Origin: Nematostella vectensis
Taxonomy: Eukaryota; Cnidaria; Anthozoa; Actiniaria; Edwardsiidae
DNA length: 64,000 nucleotides
Assembly: GCF_932526225.1 (NCBI RefSeq)
Contig: NC_064041.1
Coordinates: 3,236,699-3,300,698, forward strand
Direction of reading: 5' to 3'
Shown: positions 45,998 through 58,569 of the stretch, one piece after another
Layout: every line of letters starts with the position of its first letter
Position numbering within the stretch: position 1 is the first letter of the stretch
Notes under the pieces: model-generated
What the model saw: the letters and a program-made list of their open reading frames with translations, nothing else
Told to the model about the DNA's origin: nothing
The model's database searches: none
Position numbers and translations under genes: made by a program

Positions 45998-46345
45998 GGT
46001 GGCGCAGTTGGCAGAGCGTCGCTCTGTAGTGCCTGTGCCTCTCACCACTGGGTTCTGGGTTCGATTCCCGGTTCCGACGTGAGTCGAGTTAGTTGGTCTC
46101 GCCTTTGCTCCGAGGGTTTTTCTCCGGGTTCTCCGGTTTTCATCCCTCCACAAAATCAACAATTTCGATCTTAGCTGTGATCCGTGGTCAGACATGAGTT
46201 GTATGGCGGCTGCCTGAGGCGCCTTCCTATATGCCTTCAACTCGACCACGTCTGAATCTGCGCTCTCGTAATTCAGCTTCCCAGCTGCAATGAAACTGAT
46301 TAGCTACTCCAATTTATTTATTTATTTATTTATGAAATAAGACCA
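45998..46345 (+). mobile_element. tRNA-derived SINE
   Basis: The head has an A box (TGGCGCAGTTGG, 46000-46011) and a B box (GGTTCGATTCC, 46058-46068), spaced as in a pol III tRNA promoter. The body contains TTCTCCGGGTTCTCCGGTTT, similar to conserved cores of some invertebrate SINEs, and the tail is (ATTT)n at about 46313-46333. AAATAAG words flank both sides and may be the target-site duplication. It interrupted the LINE. Confidence 0.8.
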
Positions 46346-46940
46346 GCCTACAGGCTTTTAGGACGGGAGTGCGCACTCTTGATGTGCTTGGCCTGATGGA
46401 TGGCGCATGTGACTGCATCGCATGCTCATCCTAGTGGGGTGGGCACGTGGGGTGGTCCCGTGTGCTGTCTGACGGTCGGGCACATGAGGAGTGTGCACCA
46501 CCCTTGTATCATATTTTTATATTAATTTGTTTTGTTATTTATTTATATGTTGCTTGCTGTCTGGCGGTCGGGCACATGAGGAGTGTGCACCACCCTTGTA
46601 TCATATTTTTATATTAATTTGTTTTGTTATTTATTTATATGTTGCTTGCTTGTTTGTTTGTTTGTTCTCGTGTCTATTTGTATACACATGTCTGTTTACT
46701 TGTATCTACGCCTGTGATAGTTCGTCTATATAGTGTCTGTGTATATAATATATTATATTAATATGTATAATACGTATAGTTTTCTATAATATTTTTTAAT
46801 ATTCTAAATATAGCTAGATTAGATTCTAAATCATATTATTTATTAATTATCTGATTATTTATTTTTTATAGTGTCCACAATTAGCTTTTTAGCTAAACAC
46901 TTTTGACACTTAAATAAAGTTTATGTATGTATGTATGTGT
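46346..46940 (+). mobile_element. LINE-like 3' region with a 92-bp tandem duplication
   Basis: Contains two copies (46464-46555, 46556-46647) of a segment with CGGTCGGGCACATGAGGAGT and GTGCACCACCCTTGTATCAT. The end, TTTTGACACTTAAATAAAG with a (TATG)n tail to about 46940, resembles a LINE 3' terminus. It could belong to the RT fragment before the SINE. The 80-codon ORF here is from the duplication. Confidence 0.55.
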
Positions 46941-47262
46941 TTAAAATGCATAGGGCTGATATGACATAGAGCAGAATCTGATCCGAGTAGGTTAAGATAA
47001 CCTCTTGAATCTTATTGATTTGTTCGTTTGCTTTCGCGATCTGCTCTGTCAAACGAGAGTCATAGGTAAGGTATACCTTATCCAGTTCTTTAGCCACTGA
47101 TTGGTTGATGACCATTTGTGATGGCACATCAAGTGATTTGTGATGGAGAACCAGAGTAAATCGATTCTGGAGGTGCCAATCTACGTACTGAAGTGTATGT
47201 GTGAACTCAGACCTAACTTTTCTTCCTTCGTTAAGAAGCGCGAACCGAGAATTGGTGGCCAA
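46921..47262 (-). other. Unrecognised 113-codon ORF
   Basis: Reads MATNSRFALLNEGRKVRSEF and later a polar, possibly helical stretch (AKELDKVYLTYDSRLTEQIA). No family recognised. Its C-terminal part overlaps the LINE-like tail, so at best a fragment. Confidence 0.2.
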
Positions 47263-47396
47263 ATTCCGATTGTCAAGTACCCCTGGAAAAGGGACGCGCC
47301 ACTCCTACTATCCCACTGGGTGAAGGGTCAACTTTTTACTTTTCGCTATCCTATTTCATAGGAACGGCTAAAGTTACTTTGTCGACATAACTTGAC

Positions 47397-47637
47397 ACTA
47401 CGGTCCTGAAAGACTACGGTCCTGAAAGACTACGGTCCTGAAAGAATACGGTCCTGAAAGACTACGGTCCTAAAAGACTACGGTCCTGAAAGACTACGGT
47501 CCTGAAAGACTCCGGTCCTGAAAGACTACGGTCCTGAAAGACTACGGTCCTAAAAGACTACGGTCCTTAAAGACTACGGTCCTGAAAGACTACGGTCCTG
47601 AAAGACTCCGGTCCTGAAAGACTACGGTCCTGAAAGA
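47397..47637. repeat. 16-bp minisatellite
   Basis: About 15 nearly perfect copies of ACTACGGTCCTGAAAG, with rare AATACGG, ACTCCGG, CTAAAAG and CTTAAAG variants. It lies in the spacer between arms, not mirrored. Confidence 0.95.
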
Positions 47638-47941
47638 CTCCCTTTTTGCGACTGGCTGATTTCTACCCAATTCTAATGCCATAAAAATCCTTATAATTTA
47701 TTTCACATTTATGATGCCAGTATCAAATGGCTTTGAGGGGCGAACGACGAAGTTTTCTTTCCGACAATAAACCTTGAATAACTATTAACTCGAAAAAATC
47801 AATTGTTCGATGTAGTTCGATCGTTATAATACCGAGGACGCAAAATGTTTAACGCGAAATCTAATAACTTTTCAACGCAAAGTTTAATAAAATCATTAAC
47901 GCGAAATGTAATACAAATGGACTACCCTATTACACGTTAAT
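47638..47941. other. Spacer end before the right arm
   Basis: AT-rich; includes a few short AACGCGAAAT/CAACGCAAAGT words near 47850-47905. No gene. Confidence 0.4.
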
Positions 47942-49884
47942 TTACAATGGAGTTGGAAGAGTTTTGTTGTGAACATTCCAAGCGTGAACAATTTACAACA
48001 ACTAATAGAATCCTTTTCTCATTAACATATTTTGACAATTTAACATATTCGCCAAGCCCCATATTGGTGTTAAGTTGGCCTCAGGATAGCACCTAAAGAA
48101 GTTTGGTACAAGAGTGCCCTAGTTCTGTTGAATATTTCAGGACTACCATGAGGTGAGTGTGAAACAAAAAAAGAACAAAAAACAAAGCCCATTTCCCAGC
48201 TCATGATTGCTCGTAAGGATCAAACATTAATATTTGTGAGTAGCCCGCTGTGCTTACTGCAGCAAGTCTCCCGTCCGACTGTCAACGCCATCATTCGCCT
48301 ATCCTAAGTCATTGGTAATAATATCACAGAATGACATACGATTTGTGGAGTACAAAATAGTGGAAACACTATATCTATGTATTTTTAATTATTGTATTAC
48401 TTCTAGCTCGTTTAAGCAAATGCACAATGGATATACCGTAATCTTTACTGGACTAATGTTCCAGTTATTAGTACGTCTGAATGTAAGTTTATTGATCTAT
48501 TTATTCCCTCTACTAAAGAAAGCTAATTTAGCTGTTTTTGGTGACGTGGACCATGTGATCTTTAAAGCCCACACTGTTTCACGTGTGCTGGTGTAAATTA
48601 TGCATGGTTATGGCCCTGTACCCAAATAGGTGGAGCGAAAAACTTTCATCTGACAACCGAATATATTAAGTTCTTTATACCCAGAGACTTAATTCTACTG
48701 TAAAAATTCGAAACAAGATTTAAAACTAGATAATGTCCAAATAGCCAGCAGTGCAATGACGCTTTGAGTAAATAACTTCTTGGCAAACACCTTTGTATCG
48801 ACAAAGAAAAATATTAAAAACCACAATAAAAGAGCAAAAAATCAACACTTGCTTTCCCTATGCTGTTGTCTTTTTGCTAGATCAGTAGATGCTAGCCGTC
48901 TTTTTAATTCGAGCCCGAACCAAGGAGGACAAAGGGCAAACAACGAACCCCCTTTCCCGAAACACGTTAAAATGGCATATTTCGTCCTTTGAATATGTTC
49001 TGATGTCGAAAATATTAATTTTAAAAATTGCTGGAAAAAAATATCCATTCCTTTTTTTCCCAGCCAGTAATGGTTAGGCATTTTAGCACATAAATAGGAA
49101 CAGATCGGTTGCGTGCCCTGAGAATTGATTGCGACACTGATTGTTTTTATTAGCAAAGAGTCTAAAAAAAATTGCAAGATCTCTTCACGAATTGTACTGT
49201 GCAAGTTTGCCTTTTTAGAAAAAAAGACTGGACCATGTCGAAAAATAAACTAAAGATATAAATAATAAGTTGTTATTGTCTTTTAGGCAGTTTCTAAATT
49301 ATCCGTTTTTGAATAGTGTTTGATTAGGTTTGTATTGTTCAAACGATTGCTTATTAGCTGTGTGCCTTGAGATCGCTACCAGGGTAACCCTTGTCTTTCC
49401 CAAGAACGTTACATTTTTTCTTAAAAGAAACTTGGAGTCCCCAATTCATACCTCAACCTTTTTCTTAAAAAAATACAACAAAAATGCCATTTTAGAACAA
49501 TTCACTATCATTCCCGTAAACGTAAGGTTGCGCAAACCAATTATAAGGTTTTGAGATAAAGAAAAAATATTGACAAAGCAATAAAAATAATGTTATTTGA
49601 TCTGCGATTGATCTTCAACCAGATAAAAATGCACTATTTCCATAAGTATTCAACTTGGCTTTCTATTATTAGTGATAGAAAAATTACATCGAGTCTTGCG
49701 CATAAGATTCGGCGTAGTAATAACTGTAACAGACTACAGCAAAATAAGCTGAGAACTTGCGTGCATTCGTTAGTGGATAATTAACCTTAAAATAGAGCGA
49801 TATATCCGGTCTTTCATCTGCGATAAGTTCACGGTCAGTACAAAAGCTTACGGGCAGAGGTCAAAGAAGTGTACAAGAATTTGT
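47942..49884. other. Right-arm inner region, no gene seen
   Basis: Mirror of about 41149-42624 plus some right-only sequence (about 49400-49880). Short ORFs lack recognisable domains. Confidence 0.5.
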
Positions 49885-50507
49885 GCGTTTTGGGGGAAGT
49901 GTGCGCGAGTGTATGAGCGGGAAGTGTGCGAGAGTATATAAGCGGAAAGTGTGCACGAGTTTATGAGCTAGAAGTGTGCGCGAGTGTATGAGCGGGAAGT
50001 GTGCGCGAGTGTATGAGCGGGAAGTGTGCGCGAGTGTATAAGCGGGAAGTGTGCTCGAGTGTATGAGCGGAAAGTGTGCACGGGTGTATGAGCGGGAAGT
50101 GTGCGCGAGTGTATGAGCGGGAAGTGTGCGCGAGTTTATGAGCGAGAAGTGTGCGCGTGTATATGAGCGAGAAGTGTGCGCGTGTATATGAGCGAGAAGT
50201 GTGCGCGAGTGTATGAGCGGGAAGTGTGCGCGAGTGTATGAGCGGGTAGTGTGCGCGAGTGTATGAGTGGGAAGTGTGCGCGAGTGTATGAGCGGGAAGT
50301 GTGCGCGAGTTTATGAGCGAGAAGTGTGCGCGTGTATATGAGCGAGAAGTGTGCGCGAGTGTATGAGCGGGAAGTGTGCGCGAGTGTATGAGCGGGAAGT
50401 GTGCGCGAGTGTATGAGCGGAAAGTGTGCGCGAGTGTATGAGCGGGAAGTGTGCGCGAGTGTATGAGCGGGAAGTGTGCGCGAGTGTATGAGCGGCAATT
50501 GCGCGCG
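49885..50507. repeat. 25-bp minisatellite upstream of the right DRAM-like gene
   Basis: About 25 copies of GTGTGCGCGAGTGTATGAGC plus GGGAA, with variants such as GTGTATATGAGCGAGAA. It ends about 95 bp before the ATG of the right gene, the same arrangement as in the left arm but about 50% longer. Confidence 0.94.
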
Positions 50508-50530
50508 AGTCAAAAAGTGCGATGTTGAAA

Positions 50531-50537
50531 TATATAG
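50531..50537 (+). promoter_or_regulatory. Possible TATA-like element of the right DRAM-like gene
   Basis: TATATAG about 70 bp before the ATG, conserved in the left copy. Tentative. Confidence 0.3.
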
Positions 50538-50602
50538 TACATTGATGATTTTTCCAACGTAGGTTGACGATCTGGTAGAGTTCTGCGCCATCGAAAGTCA
50601 AC

Positions 50603-50953
50603 ATGTTAGCCATTGTTCGCTGGCTGCCCGCGATCTCATGCAGTCTACTGCTGACCAGTATTGTCGTCTCATACTCGTGCGCCGTGGGTCTAGGTCAGGT
50701 TCACCCGCTGTTTCCCAAGATCAGTTTGACCGCCGCTTACGAGCCAGGTGGCTCTATATTCAGCCTCGTTCTTATACTTGATGTCATAGCAACACTGCTG
50801 TTGATATCCCTGTATCACTTACACGTCAGCACGATTGCTAGAGAAGAAGGATTGGTCGCATGGCGGGCGTTGAACAATGGTGCTCTTACTAGTGGTGTGC
50901 TTTTGCTATTTGGTGTGTCAGCGGTCGCTACTTTCCGCTATGCGTCACCTAAG
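50603..50953 (+). CDS. DRAM-like right copy, exon 1
   Basis: MLAIVRWLPAISCSLLLTSI to FRYASPK, donor AAG|GTAAGT. Three membrane helices. Confidence 0.85.
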
Positions 50954-51919
50954 GTAAGTTTCTTGTAAAACAGGCTGGTTCCTAGCAAGCAGGTTAGCGC
51001 TAAGCCCGCGATAAGAACGGCTTGCCATTTGATCGGTTAAAAAGGACATTTACATATCCCTGGGTAAGCGCTAGCCTGCTTTCTGAGAACCCGACCCAGA
51101 CCAATAACTCCAGTACGTACGCAAGCGAGAATCAGTCAAACAAGCGCAAGTACAAGCACAAGAAAATCAACCAGTTGCGTTCTATTTTGCTTGCTATTGC
51201 ATTCCAGTGAGAACTGGTAAAATTACTTTGCGCTTGTGTCTTAGTGAAAACGTTGTAAAATCACCAAAACAAGAAGATTGGGTTAAAAAATGTACCTTTT
51301 GACAAAAATAAAGACAATTGATTGGGTATTCATCTGCATGCATCTATATTAAACACGGCTCTCTAATAACTCTCTCGGCTTGAATACGGCTCTCGAGTCA
51401 AGTGTTAATAGCTTCCAATCATTATTGTTTGTTTTTGGGTTTACAAAAATAGCTGAAGGTCCCCGTTTGTTTCTTAATCGACAGCACGCCGACCGAAGCC
51501 AGATTTTACACTATGTGGCAAGCAGCTTCATCTACATCGGCGGATTTCCGTGTTTGGTCTTCAATACCATCTTGACATACAAGATCGCCCATGTTGGACG
51601 CGCATCGAATGGAATATTTCTACTGCGCATGTTCATTACAGTCATCTATAGTATATCGTCACTAAGCTTTGTAGTTTTGCAGACGTTTTGTCATAACAAG
51701 TATAACAGACATGATAACGTGGGCTTTGAGTCGCACTGGAGGAAGGACGAGGATGGCTATGCGATCCATGTGGGAGGAGCTCTTCTTGAACTCGTCTCAC
51801 TCTTAGCACTTGCGACTTACATCATCAGCTTTCACGGGGATTTCAAGACGTTCAAAGTCGATGTTAGCTATTATAGTTTGCTCAATGAACGAGATGAGGG
51901 CGACGATAAGGATCTTTAG
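50603..51919 (+). CDS. DRAM/Frag1/Sfk1-family membrane protein, right copy
   Basis: Exons 50603-50953 and 51485-51919 give 261 residues with the same splice phase as the left copy. I count ten replacements relative to it (F4I, A29G, V73L, K80R, T117K, A142V, S169T, K203R, G205D, I261L), all mild, and no frameshift or stop. In contrast to the neighbouring P450 copy, this paralogue seems to have been kept under constraint or recently homogenised. The two DRAM-like genes are transcribed away from each other. Confidence 0.85.
51485..51919 (+). CDS. DRAM-like right copy, exon 2
   Basis: HADRSQILHYVASSFIYIGG to DEGDDKDL and stop, after a TCGACAG acceptor. Three membrane helices and the HW/GY/H/E signature. 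Confidence 0.83.
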   Translation, partial: HADRSQILHYVASSFIYIGGFPCLVFNTILTYKIAHVGRASNGIFLLRMFITVIYSISSLSFVVLQTFCHNKYNRHDNVGFESHWRKDEDGYAIHVGGALLELVSLLALATYIISFHGDFKTFKVDVSYYSLLNERDEGDDKDL

Positions 51920-53344
51920 CGAGTTCGTATAAGCCACACCTTTGTCATCGTTTCCCCAAATATCGGTAGACAAATTTTGGGGAAAAAAAATCTCAAAAAA
52001 ACCACCTTAATATAAATTATCGTATTTCATTTCCCCATTCATTTAAAAATATCGCGGCAGCTTCTCCAAATCAGTAAATGAAAATAAATGCTTTTCGCTT
52101 TGTTATGATGACAAAATGGCGGCTAACAGACACTTTATTAACCTTTGCGGAGCTAGGAAAGCTTTTGCAGGTGCGCTGTGTTGAAGAGTTTAACATAATT
52201 GCCGAGAACAAAAATTAACTTGCTTATATCTCTTGCTTATACAACTTCAGTGAAAGTCTAAGCGACCAGCTCCTGAGCAATCACAAATTCAAACCACCAA
52301 CAAAGTTTTTTAAAATTTGTTTTTTTAAAGAATGTCCATCAACCACTCCCTATTGAAAATCCAGCTATTTATTCCCAAGAAAACCCCAAAATAACGACAG
52401 TTGTCTGATACGTTATTGATTAACGATATTTCATTGAATATGTCGTGGTTACTCGTTTGAATTAGCCGATGGAAATGGATTCTTTGAGTCTCGTTGAGCG
52501 GGAGCATAAAATGGCGGCGTGATTGGCTCTCGTAAACTGCCAGATCTGTAACCATCACAATTTCAAGTCCCCAAGGATGGTCGCTTACGAGAGCTTTGCT
52601 TGTAGTACTACTCATATCACGGGCGGATGTAGCTTTTCGCTGGATCGTTAGGAGCTTGGGTCAGTGACATAGGGGGAAGGGGGCATTATTTTTTGTTACA
52701 TATGGCTTTCTGGATACTTTCCTGCGTTCTTGCTTACATTTTAACCATTTTTATTTATTTTCTATTTTTTATTTCGTTACGTTATTACATTTTATTTCTA
52801 CTTTTATTTACGTGTTTCATTTATTGTGGAGGATTGCGCTGACATGGACTAAATTAAGTATTTATCTTTTTGAATGATTTATTCATCCTTTTGAAACATT
52901 TATTATTATTTTATAATAATTTATAAATTTATTATTGTATTATCTTATGATTTTGCAATAATATGGAGCCATGTGCGTGGTAGAATTGTGTAATACTTTT
53001 CCCTGAGTAATGTTATTATTGAAATCATAACCGGAAGTGGGGAATCGCTCTGGCCTTGAACAAGCCCACACCAGGTGCGAATTCAGGAAGAATGGAATCA
53101 ACTCGAGCCAAGCTCCCTTGGTAGGGGGGTTGACCTCGATAGAGCGACAGTGTGAATATTTGTAGTCCTCATTTACAAAATACTCAGTAAATAAGATTAC
53201 CTGTGCAAACTGATATAACTAGAAAGACTACAGACAAATTGTACAAAAACTAGATGGTCTGCATTGTCATGGTGTAGACGAGCTATAAATCAACACGAGG
53301 TTGAAAAAGTATATTGAACGCCTCTGTGAAACAAAGTTGTTGCG
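51920..53344. other. Intergenic region, mirror of 37800-39228
   Basis: Non-coding, AT-rich in the second half. No exon supported. Confidence 0.5.
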
Positions 53345-53402
53345 CTTCACAAAAACCCCTAAGCTTGGTATTTACCTCAGAATCTCAAAGCGTTAGTTAT
53401 TT
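53345..53402 (+). repeat. Solitary exon-13-derived unit, right arm
   Basis: CCCCTAAGCTTGGTATTTAC followed by CTCAGAATCTCAAAGCGTTA; mirror of 37740-37795. Its orientation is opposite to that of the nearby P450 pseudogene. Confidence 0.7.
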
Positions 53403-53599
53403 GTCGAATTTCATGAACTAAAACATGGTTTAAGTCTTGAGTCTCGTTTTGATTAGCACATGCTACATGCTCAAATTAACATAATGAAGAACTAGGGCGC
53501 AAAAGTGTAATACATACTGGTAATGTTACATCCCCCTCTCTATAATGTTCAAGGAGCTTGGCGAACATCAACAATAATAAATTTCTATTAATATATAAC

Positions 53600-54640
53600 G
53601 TGTGACCAGTGTTAATTTAAATATCCAGCATGTCTAGGATTTGTCCTGGATCTTGTGGTGTAACCAGTAGCTGCTGGACAAATCGCATGGGTTGCGGAAT
53701 CCAGAATGTCGAGCGGTGTGGGAACATCAGGCGGTGGGACAGGAAGACTTTCAGCTGAAGCGAAGTGGTGGTGATACATTAGCTGAGACATTGTGCGGCG
53801 ATACACTTCTTTGGTTTCCTTGTTTCACACTTTGTACGACCGCGGCTCTTTAGCAGGCTTGACTACTGTAGCCCCTTGCAATGTATTTGAGTGTGGTCGA
53901 ACTTACGTACAGGCTGTCCAGGCTCAAATGGTGTCAGACTTGGTCCTGCAGTGCGGTTGTAATTCTGTTCCTGGGTTAACTGGCGTCTGTGGAGGTTTTC
54001 TTTCTGGTTAGGGAGGCCCCCTGTGGGGATGTTGCTCTGAATTTTCGGTTTGTCAGCAACTCTGCTGGTGGCCTTAGGCTAATGCTAAGGTAGGGATCTT
54101 CATTTTTCTCAACACATTTCTACTGTCTAGACCATTCGTTCAGCAAAGCCATTTGACTGTGCATAATGTGATGAGCAGAGGATATGCTCAAACTTATTTG
54201 AGCTTTACTGTGGTCCTCCATCTGACAACAGTTGTGCTGGGAAACCATGCTCTGAGAATATGCTCTTCAAGCGGTTGATAACAACAAGGGAGGTGGTGAT
54301 TCCCACGGCACTCTTAACTTCCTTGTTATTGGGAACTTACTGTACTGGTCTGCTACAAGAAAGTACTTTTTCCCTTTGTAATCAAATAGGTCAGAGCTCA
54401 CCTTCTGCAAGGGGTAACTCGAAGATGGCCTGTCCTCAAAAGAAGAGAGGATTGTCATACCACCTACCCTGTGACCCGAGATCTTTAATACCATACATAA
54501 GGGACATCTGGGCCAGGAAAAGTGGGTGGATTTTAAAGTATTTTGGTGCTGAATTGGCGGCTTGTTGAGTTTTTTTTTTTTTTTTTTGGGGGGGGGACTA
54601 GAAGTAGTGTGTTTGAAGTTTACCTATCGAATCTTTTCGG
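53600..54640 (-). mobile_element. Gypsy remnant, right copy (internally deleted)
   Basis: On the - strand it carries the integrase part (VSSDLFDYKGKKYFLVADQY within 54267-54494) and the HHHFASAESLPV-containing 3' end, then jumps to a sequence matching left 35200-35300. The RT/RNase H middle (left about 35300-36600), including the 13-bp array, is missing. Confidence 0.8.
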
Positions 54641-55109
54641 GGTTTCTGTGCAGGGGCAAACTATCAAAGCCTATTGTTTGATTATCAATTGGCGAGAGCC
54701 ATGATAAGCAAAAGCCGTAAAACAACAATTAATTAATTGTCATCCTTACCAAATATTTTTTTCGCCATCGTATTCTCGGTATCAATCTTAGAAGGAGTTG
54801 GACAGCAGGTAGCAAGCAAAACATGGACGGGAAATCTGAAGTTGCTTCATCGTGTTTAACCCCAGGGGCCCTGCCATACATGTAGATTTCATTATTTCAT
54901 AATCACGCTTTTCTCAAATTCAAAGACTATTCATTGATTTACACAAACACAGAAAGAACTATAGAAACTTCAAGCTCGTAAAATTGAATAACTTTTATTT
55001 ATTGATTTGAACATACTTTGTAGCAGCAAACGGTCAAAACGATAGAAACAGAAACCTAGCACAGTCCCATTCAACAGCTAACACTCAAACGAGTATAAGA
55101 CTTGTTTCG

Positions 55110-55330
55110 GCTGAATGTGGAAGTAACTTGTAATCTTGAGGTAAGTGCCGTGCTTATTACTAAATGTGGAAGTAACTAACGCTTTGTAATCTTGAGATAA
55201 GTTCCGTGCTTAGGGCTGAATGTGGAAGTAACTAACGATTTGTAATCTTGAGGAGCATCCCGCGCTTAGGGCTGAATTTGGAAGTAACTAAGGCTTTGTA
55301 ATCTTGAGGTAAATGCCGTGACGTGGCTGG
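55110..55330 (-). repeat. 56-bp exon-13-derived repeats, right arm
   Basis: About four units on the - strand with GTGGAAGTAACTAACGCTTT-type ends (given here on +). No LINE is present at the position where the left arm has it. Confidence 0.88.
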
Positions 55331-56012
55331 TTTTGTGATCCTGGTAGCTAAAGCCTTGAAGCTGGAGAGGAACCTGGAATGAGAAACAAGAAAAATCACG
55401 TTACGAACAAGCAAAGTCCCGTCATTTCCATGGCTGAGTACTGCTCCTCTCTGGGCTTTGAACACCTGCTCTGTCGGAGTCCGACCCCAGTCATTTCAAT
55501 AGCTGAGTACGCTATTCCCCTTTTGACATTTCTGGTTGCGGCTTACCACTGTTTCAGGACATCTCTCCAGACGGTAGTGCCTCAGAATGTAGACCAGCGC
55601 CATCTTTACCTCAAGTTAGGCAAACCGCATTCCAATACAATTGCGAGGACCTTCGCCGAAGGGCAGATGAGCGCACGGGTGACGAGCTTGCTTGGCTTCG
55701 GCGGTAAACCTGAAACATAACAATTTTGTCATCCATCACAAAAGAAAACGATTGAGAAAGCAACCCGTTTTCAACCGCCGTTTTAATTAAGCTTTTACTA
55801 TATTGTCAATTGAATGTGGTAAATCAAATATGGAACTTTGCTTCATGGCTTAACGTTTTACATTGATTGCTCACCTTTCAGGCTGAAATTTCTCCGGTTC
55901 TGGCCAGATCTCGGGGTCCCTGTGAATGGCATACACTGGGATCATCACGAGGCAGCCTTTTAGAAAGAACTGGCCGTTGATAGTTCATGACTGGTTGCAC
56001 GTACGACCAAGC

Positions 56013-56778
56013 CTACACATAAAAAACATATGTTGTCCTACGTCTAAATTGCAGATGGGACGGGGTTTGTTCAAAATATGTTCTGCGCATTCAGAAATAC
56101 GCCTATCTTCGGGAATTACTATCCTTGAATCCTACCTCAAGCCAACCAACCCCTAGCCCCAGCCCTAGCACTAGTCCTAGAAATACGGGAAAAGGACTGC
56201 AGAAAAGAACGATGAGTTATTGTAAGAATTGGACTGCACAAAAACCAAGGGTGTAGTCAGGATTTATCCTTGGGGGGAGGGGGCAAAGTGATTTCTCAAG
56301 AACATTCGTCTCCAACTGAGACGTAACCTCCAAGACGAAAAAGCTTGATTGGACCCGGGCTCGGACTCGCCTTGTTATGCTCTATGATTTCGCTATGCAA
56401 AATATTTCAGAATGAATCAAAAATTAGATATTTTTAAGAAATCAGATATTATATATTTTTAAGAAATTTTAAGGCCATGGAAATAAACCTGGAGAAGAAC
56501 AGAAAGGTATCTACTCCTGAGCGTTTTGTTAAAATTTGGGTAAAAACCTTGAAATATTATTTGGCTTTATATTAGTTCCCAAGACATTGGTTGGATGCAT
56601 ATAAGACCATTCATCCCTTGAGGTAAAGGTATCCTGTGTCTTTTTTTGCATTTCTGTAGGCTTGTGTTTAGGACATTTCTCACGGCCGCCATAGGCCGGT
56701 TAAGCAGTTAATGGGTAAATGACGACAACAAAAATTGAAAGGAAGCAACCAGATACACACGCTATTTGCAATTCATAC
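56013..56778 (-). other. Fused intron 7/intron 10 of the pseudogene
   Basis: Read on -, intron 7 runs into the copy of its 3' end and then straight into intron 10 block X and exon 11. The junction corresponds to recombination between the intron 7 end and its duplicate in intron 10, the arrangement still visible in the left copy at 26693-27075 and 28182-28569. Confidence 0.8.
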
Positions 56779-58106
56779 CTGGCAATATTGTAAAGAGACT
56801 TGGTTTGCCAAAATATCGTTGGGCATTGGATAAAAATTGATCATTAGGGTTTGTCTGTGTTTGGCAGTCGATACCAAACGCCGTAGAAACAATGGTCTCC
56901 ATCGTAAACTTCACGTAAGTTCTAAACAAAAGAAAACAAGCAGTAAAATTATAAAACCTTATATCCTATAAAAATCTTCAATCCGTCGAATTATCAGGAA
57001 ATATTTGAGAATGGGATTGGGGTTCATCGGCGACATTTTTTACCTACACACATCCACACTTTTGCCATCCTTGCAAGCTTGACCTAGTTGCTCCACCAGG
57101 ATTCTGCAGGATTCACTTATCAATGGCACTACCTATAAAAACAAGGAAAAATTAGAAAAACAACTGTAAAAGAAGGCTAGTGACAGAATCCAGCCGAAAC
57201 TTAGGCATACTCAAAGTTTTAAAGCTGTGTAACATTACGCTGTAACGTGTTTCCTTGCTTTCCGTCCTCCCACCCTTACTTCCTTCTTCCCTTCTTTCTC
57301 TAGCCCACGACACTGTTTTTGTGCTCCCTTGAAGCACCAAAAATTTACTTCGCGGCTGACTATGTTATATCCAAAACGGAAAGCTTTTTCAAAGAATCGA
57401 TTTGAGATTTGACAATAATGGCGAGACCAAAATGGTCATTATCTCTACCGATTTCCATTAATTATAAACATTCCCACGAGCACACTAACCTGTTTGATCT
57501 TGACAGCGCTGAAGGTAGGAGTGACAATGTGACACTATCTTCGCCAATCGTCATCTTGCAAAGCAATCAGGTTCTTGTCGGTGGGTGCAGTTTGGGCAGA
57601 TAGCGGTACTACCTTGAAAACAGAGCAACAAGACAAGGCCTTTAAGGAATGAGCGAAAGAAAAGTTAAACGCTGATAAACAGAGGTGTAATACAAATAGA
57701 TAAATCTAAAATTAAGTTGAGTTCCATACATGGTGTTCCAGGTATTATGCTTCCAATATGCACGTCATAAATTTTTGTGTATTTAAATTGGCAGAATTGG
57801 CAGCGAAACTACTTATTTGGCAGCATTTCACGTCTAATATCCAAAAATAAAAGCATTTCCATCAAGCATTGGTACTCTAAAAAAACGTTTATAAAATAGA
57901 TTCGGCTGTGAAAAAAAAGGCCAGCTCAGCCTAGTTTAGGTGGAAATAGGGAAGTAATATTGAAAAATAACTTAACGATTACCCAGTACTTTTGATTGAC
58001 GTGTCAACCTATCGCGTTACAAGGCCTCGTGGCCAAAACGCAAGACGCTTACGGGAGGATAAAATCGTCCGATTTTAGAATTATTCCATTATTTTTGGTA
58101 TCTACG

Positions 58107-58274
58107 TTCTCAGATCTACGTGAACTGTTAGGTGAACGATACATGCTTTGTTAATTGCCTACATCCTGATTCTTACTATTGACGTGTATGTTCTCAGATC
58201 TACGTGAACTGTTATGTGAACGATACATGCTTTGTTAATTGCCTACATCCTGATTCTTACTATTGACGTGTATG
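58107..58274. repeat. 84-bp tandem duplication in pseudogene intron 4
   Basis: Two near-identical copies beginning GTTCTCAGATCTACGTGAAC at 58107 and 58191. Only one is present in the left arm. Confidence 0.9.
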
Positions 58275-58569
58275 TTATTAATGTTAATTGCTACTGTTAT
58301 GATTCGTCCTAGTTTTACGTGTTGTTATGCATTTATTGCAGTTTTTACGTGAATCTAGTAAATAAATACAAACACTTTATTTAAACCACGGTACCTATTG
58401 GATTCCCAATTTCAAAGCCTGTCCTTATCATGGGCCCAAGCTGCGTATTAGGGTTCAAAACGTTTACAGGGACCCCGGCCGCTACAAATATATTTTCTGT
58501 TTCTATCATCCGTTCCCCACAAAACCAAATGTTACAGACAGGCTGTTATAAACAAAGCTCTTAATTTAC

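Noticed and set aside
45998-46075. A functional tRNA gene
   Set aside because: A and B boxes are present, but a cloverleaf acceptor stem is not convincing and the sequence continues into a SINE body and tail.
48842-49204. 120-codon minus-strand ORF similar to one at 41363-41711
   Set aside because: Open in part of both arms but with no recognised domain, low-complexity stretches and different indels between arms; likely non-coding.
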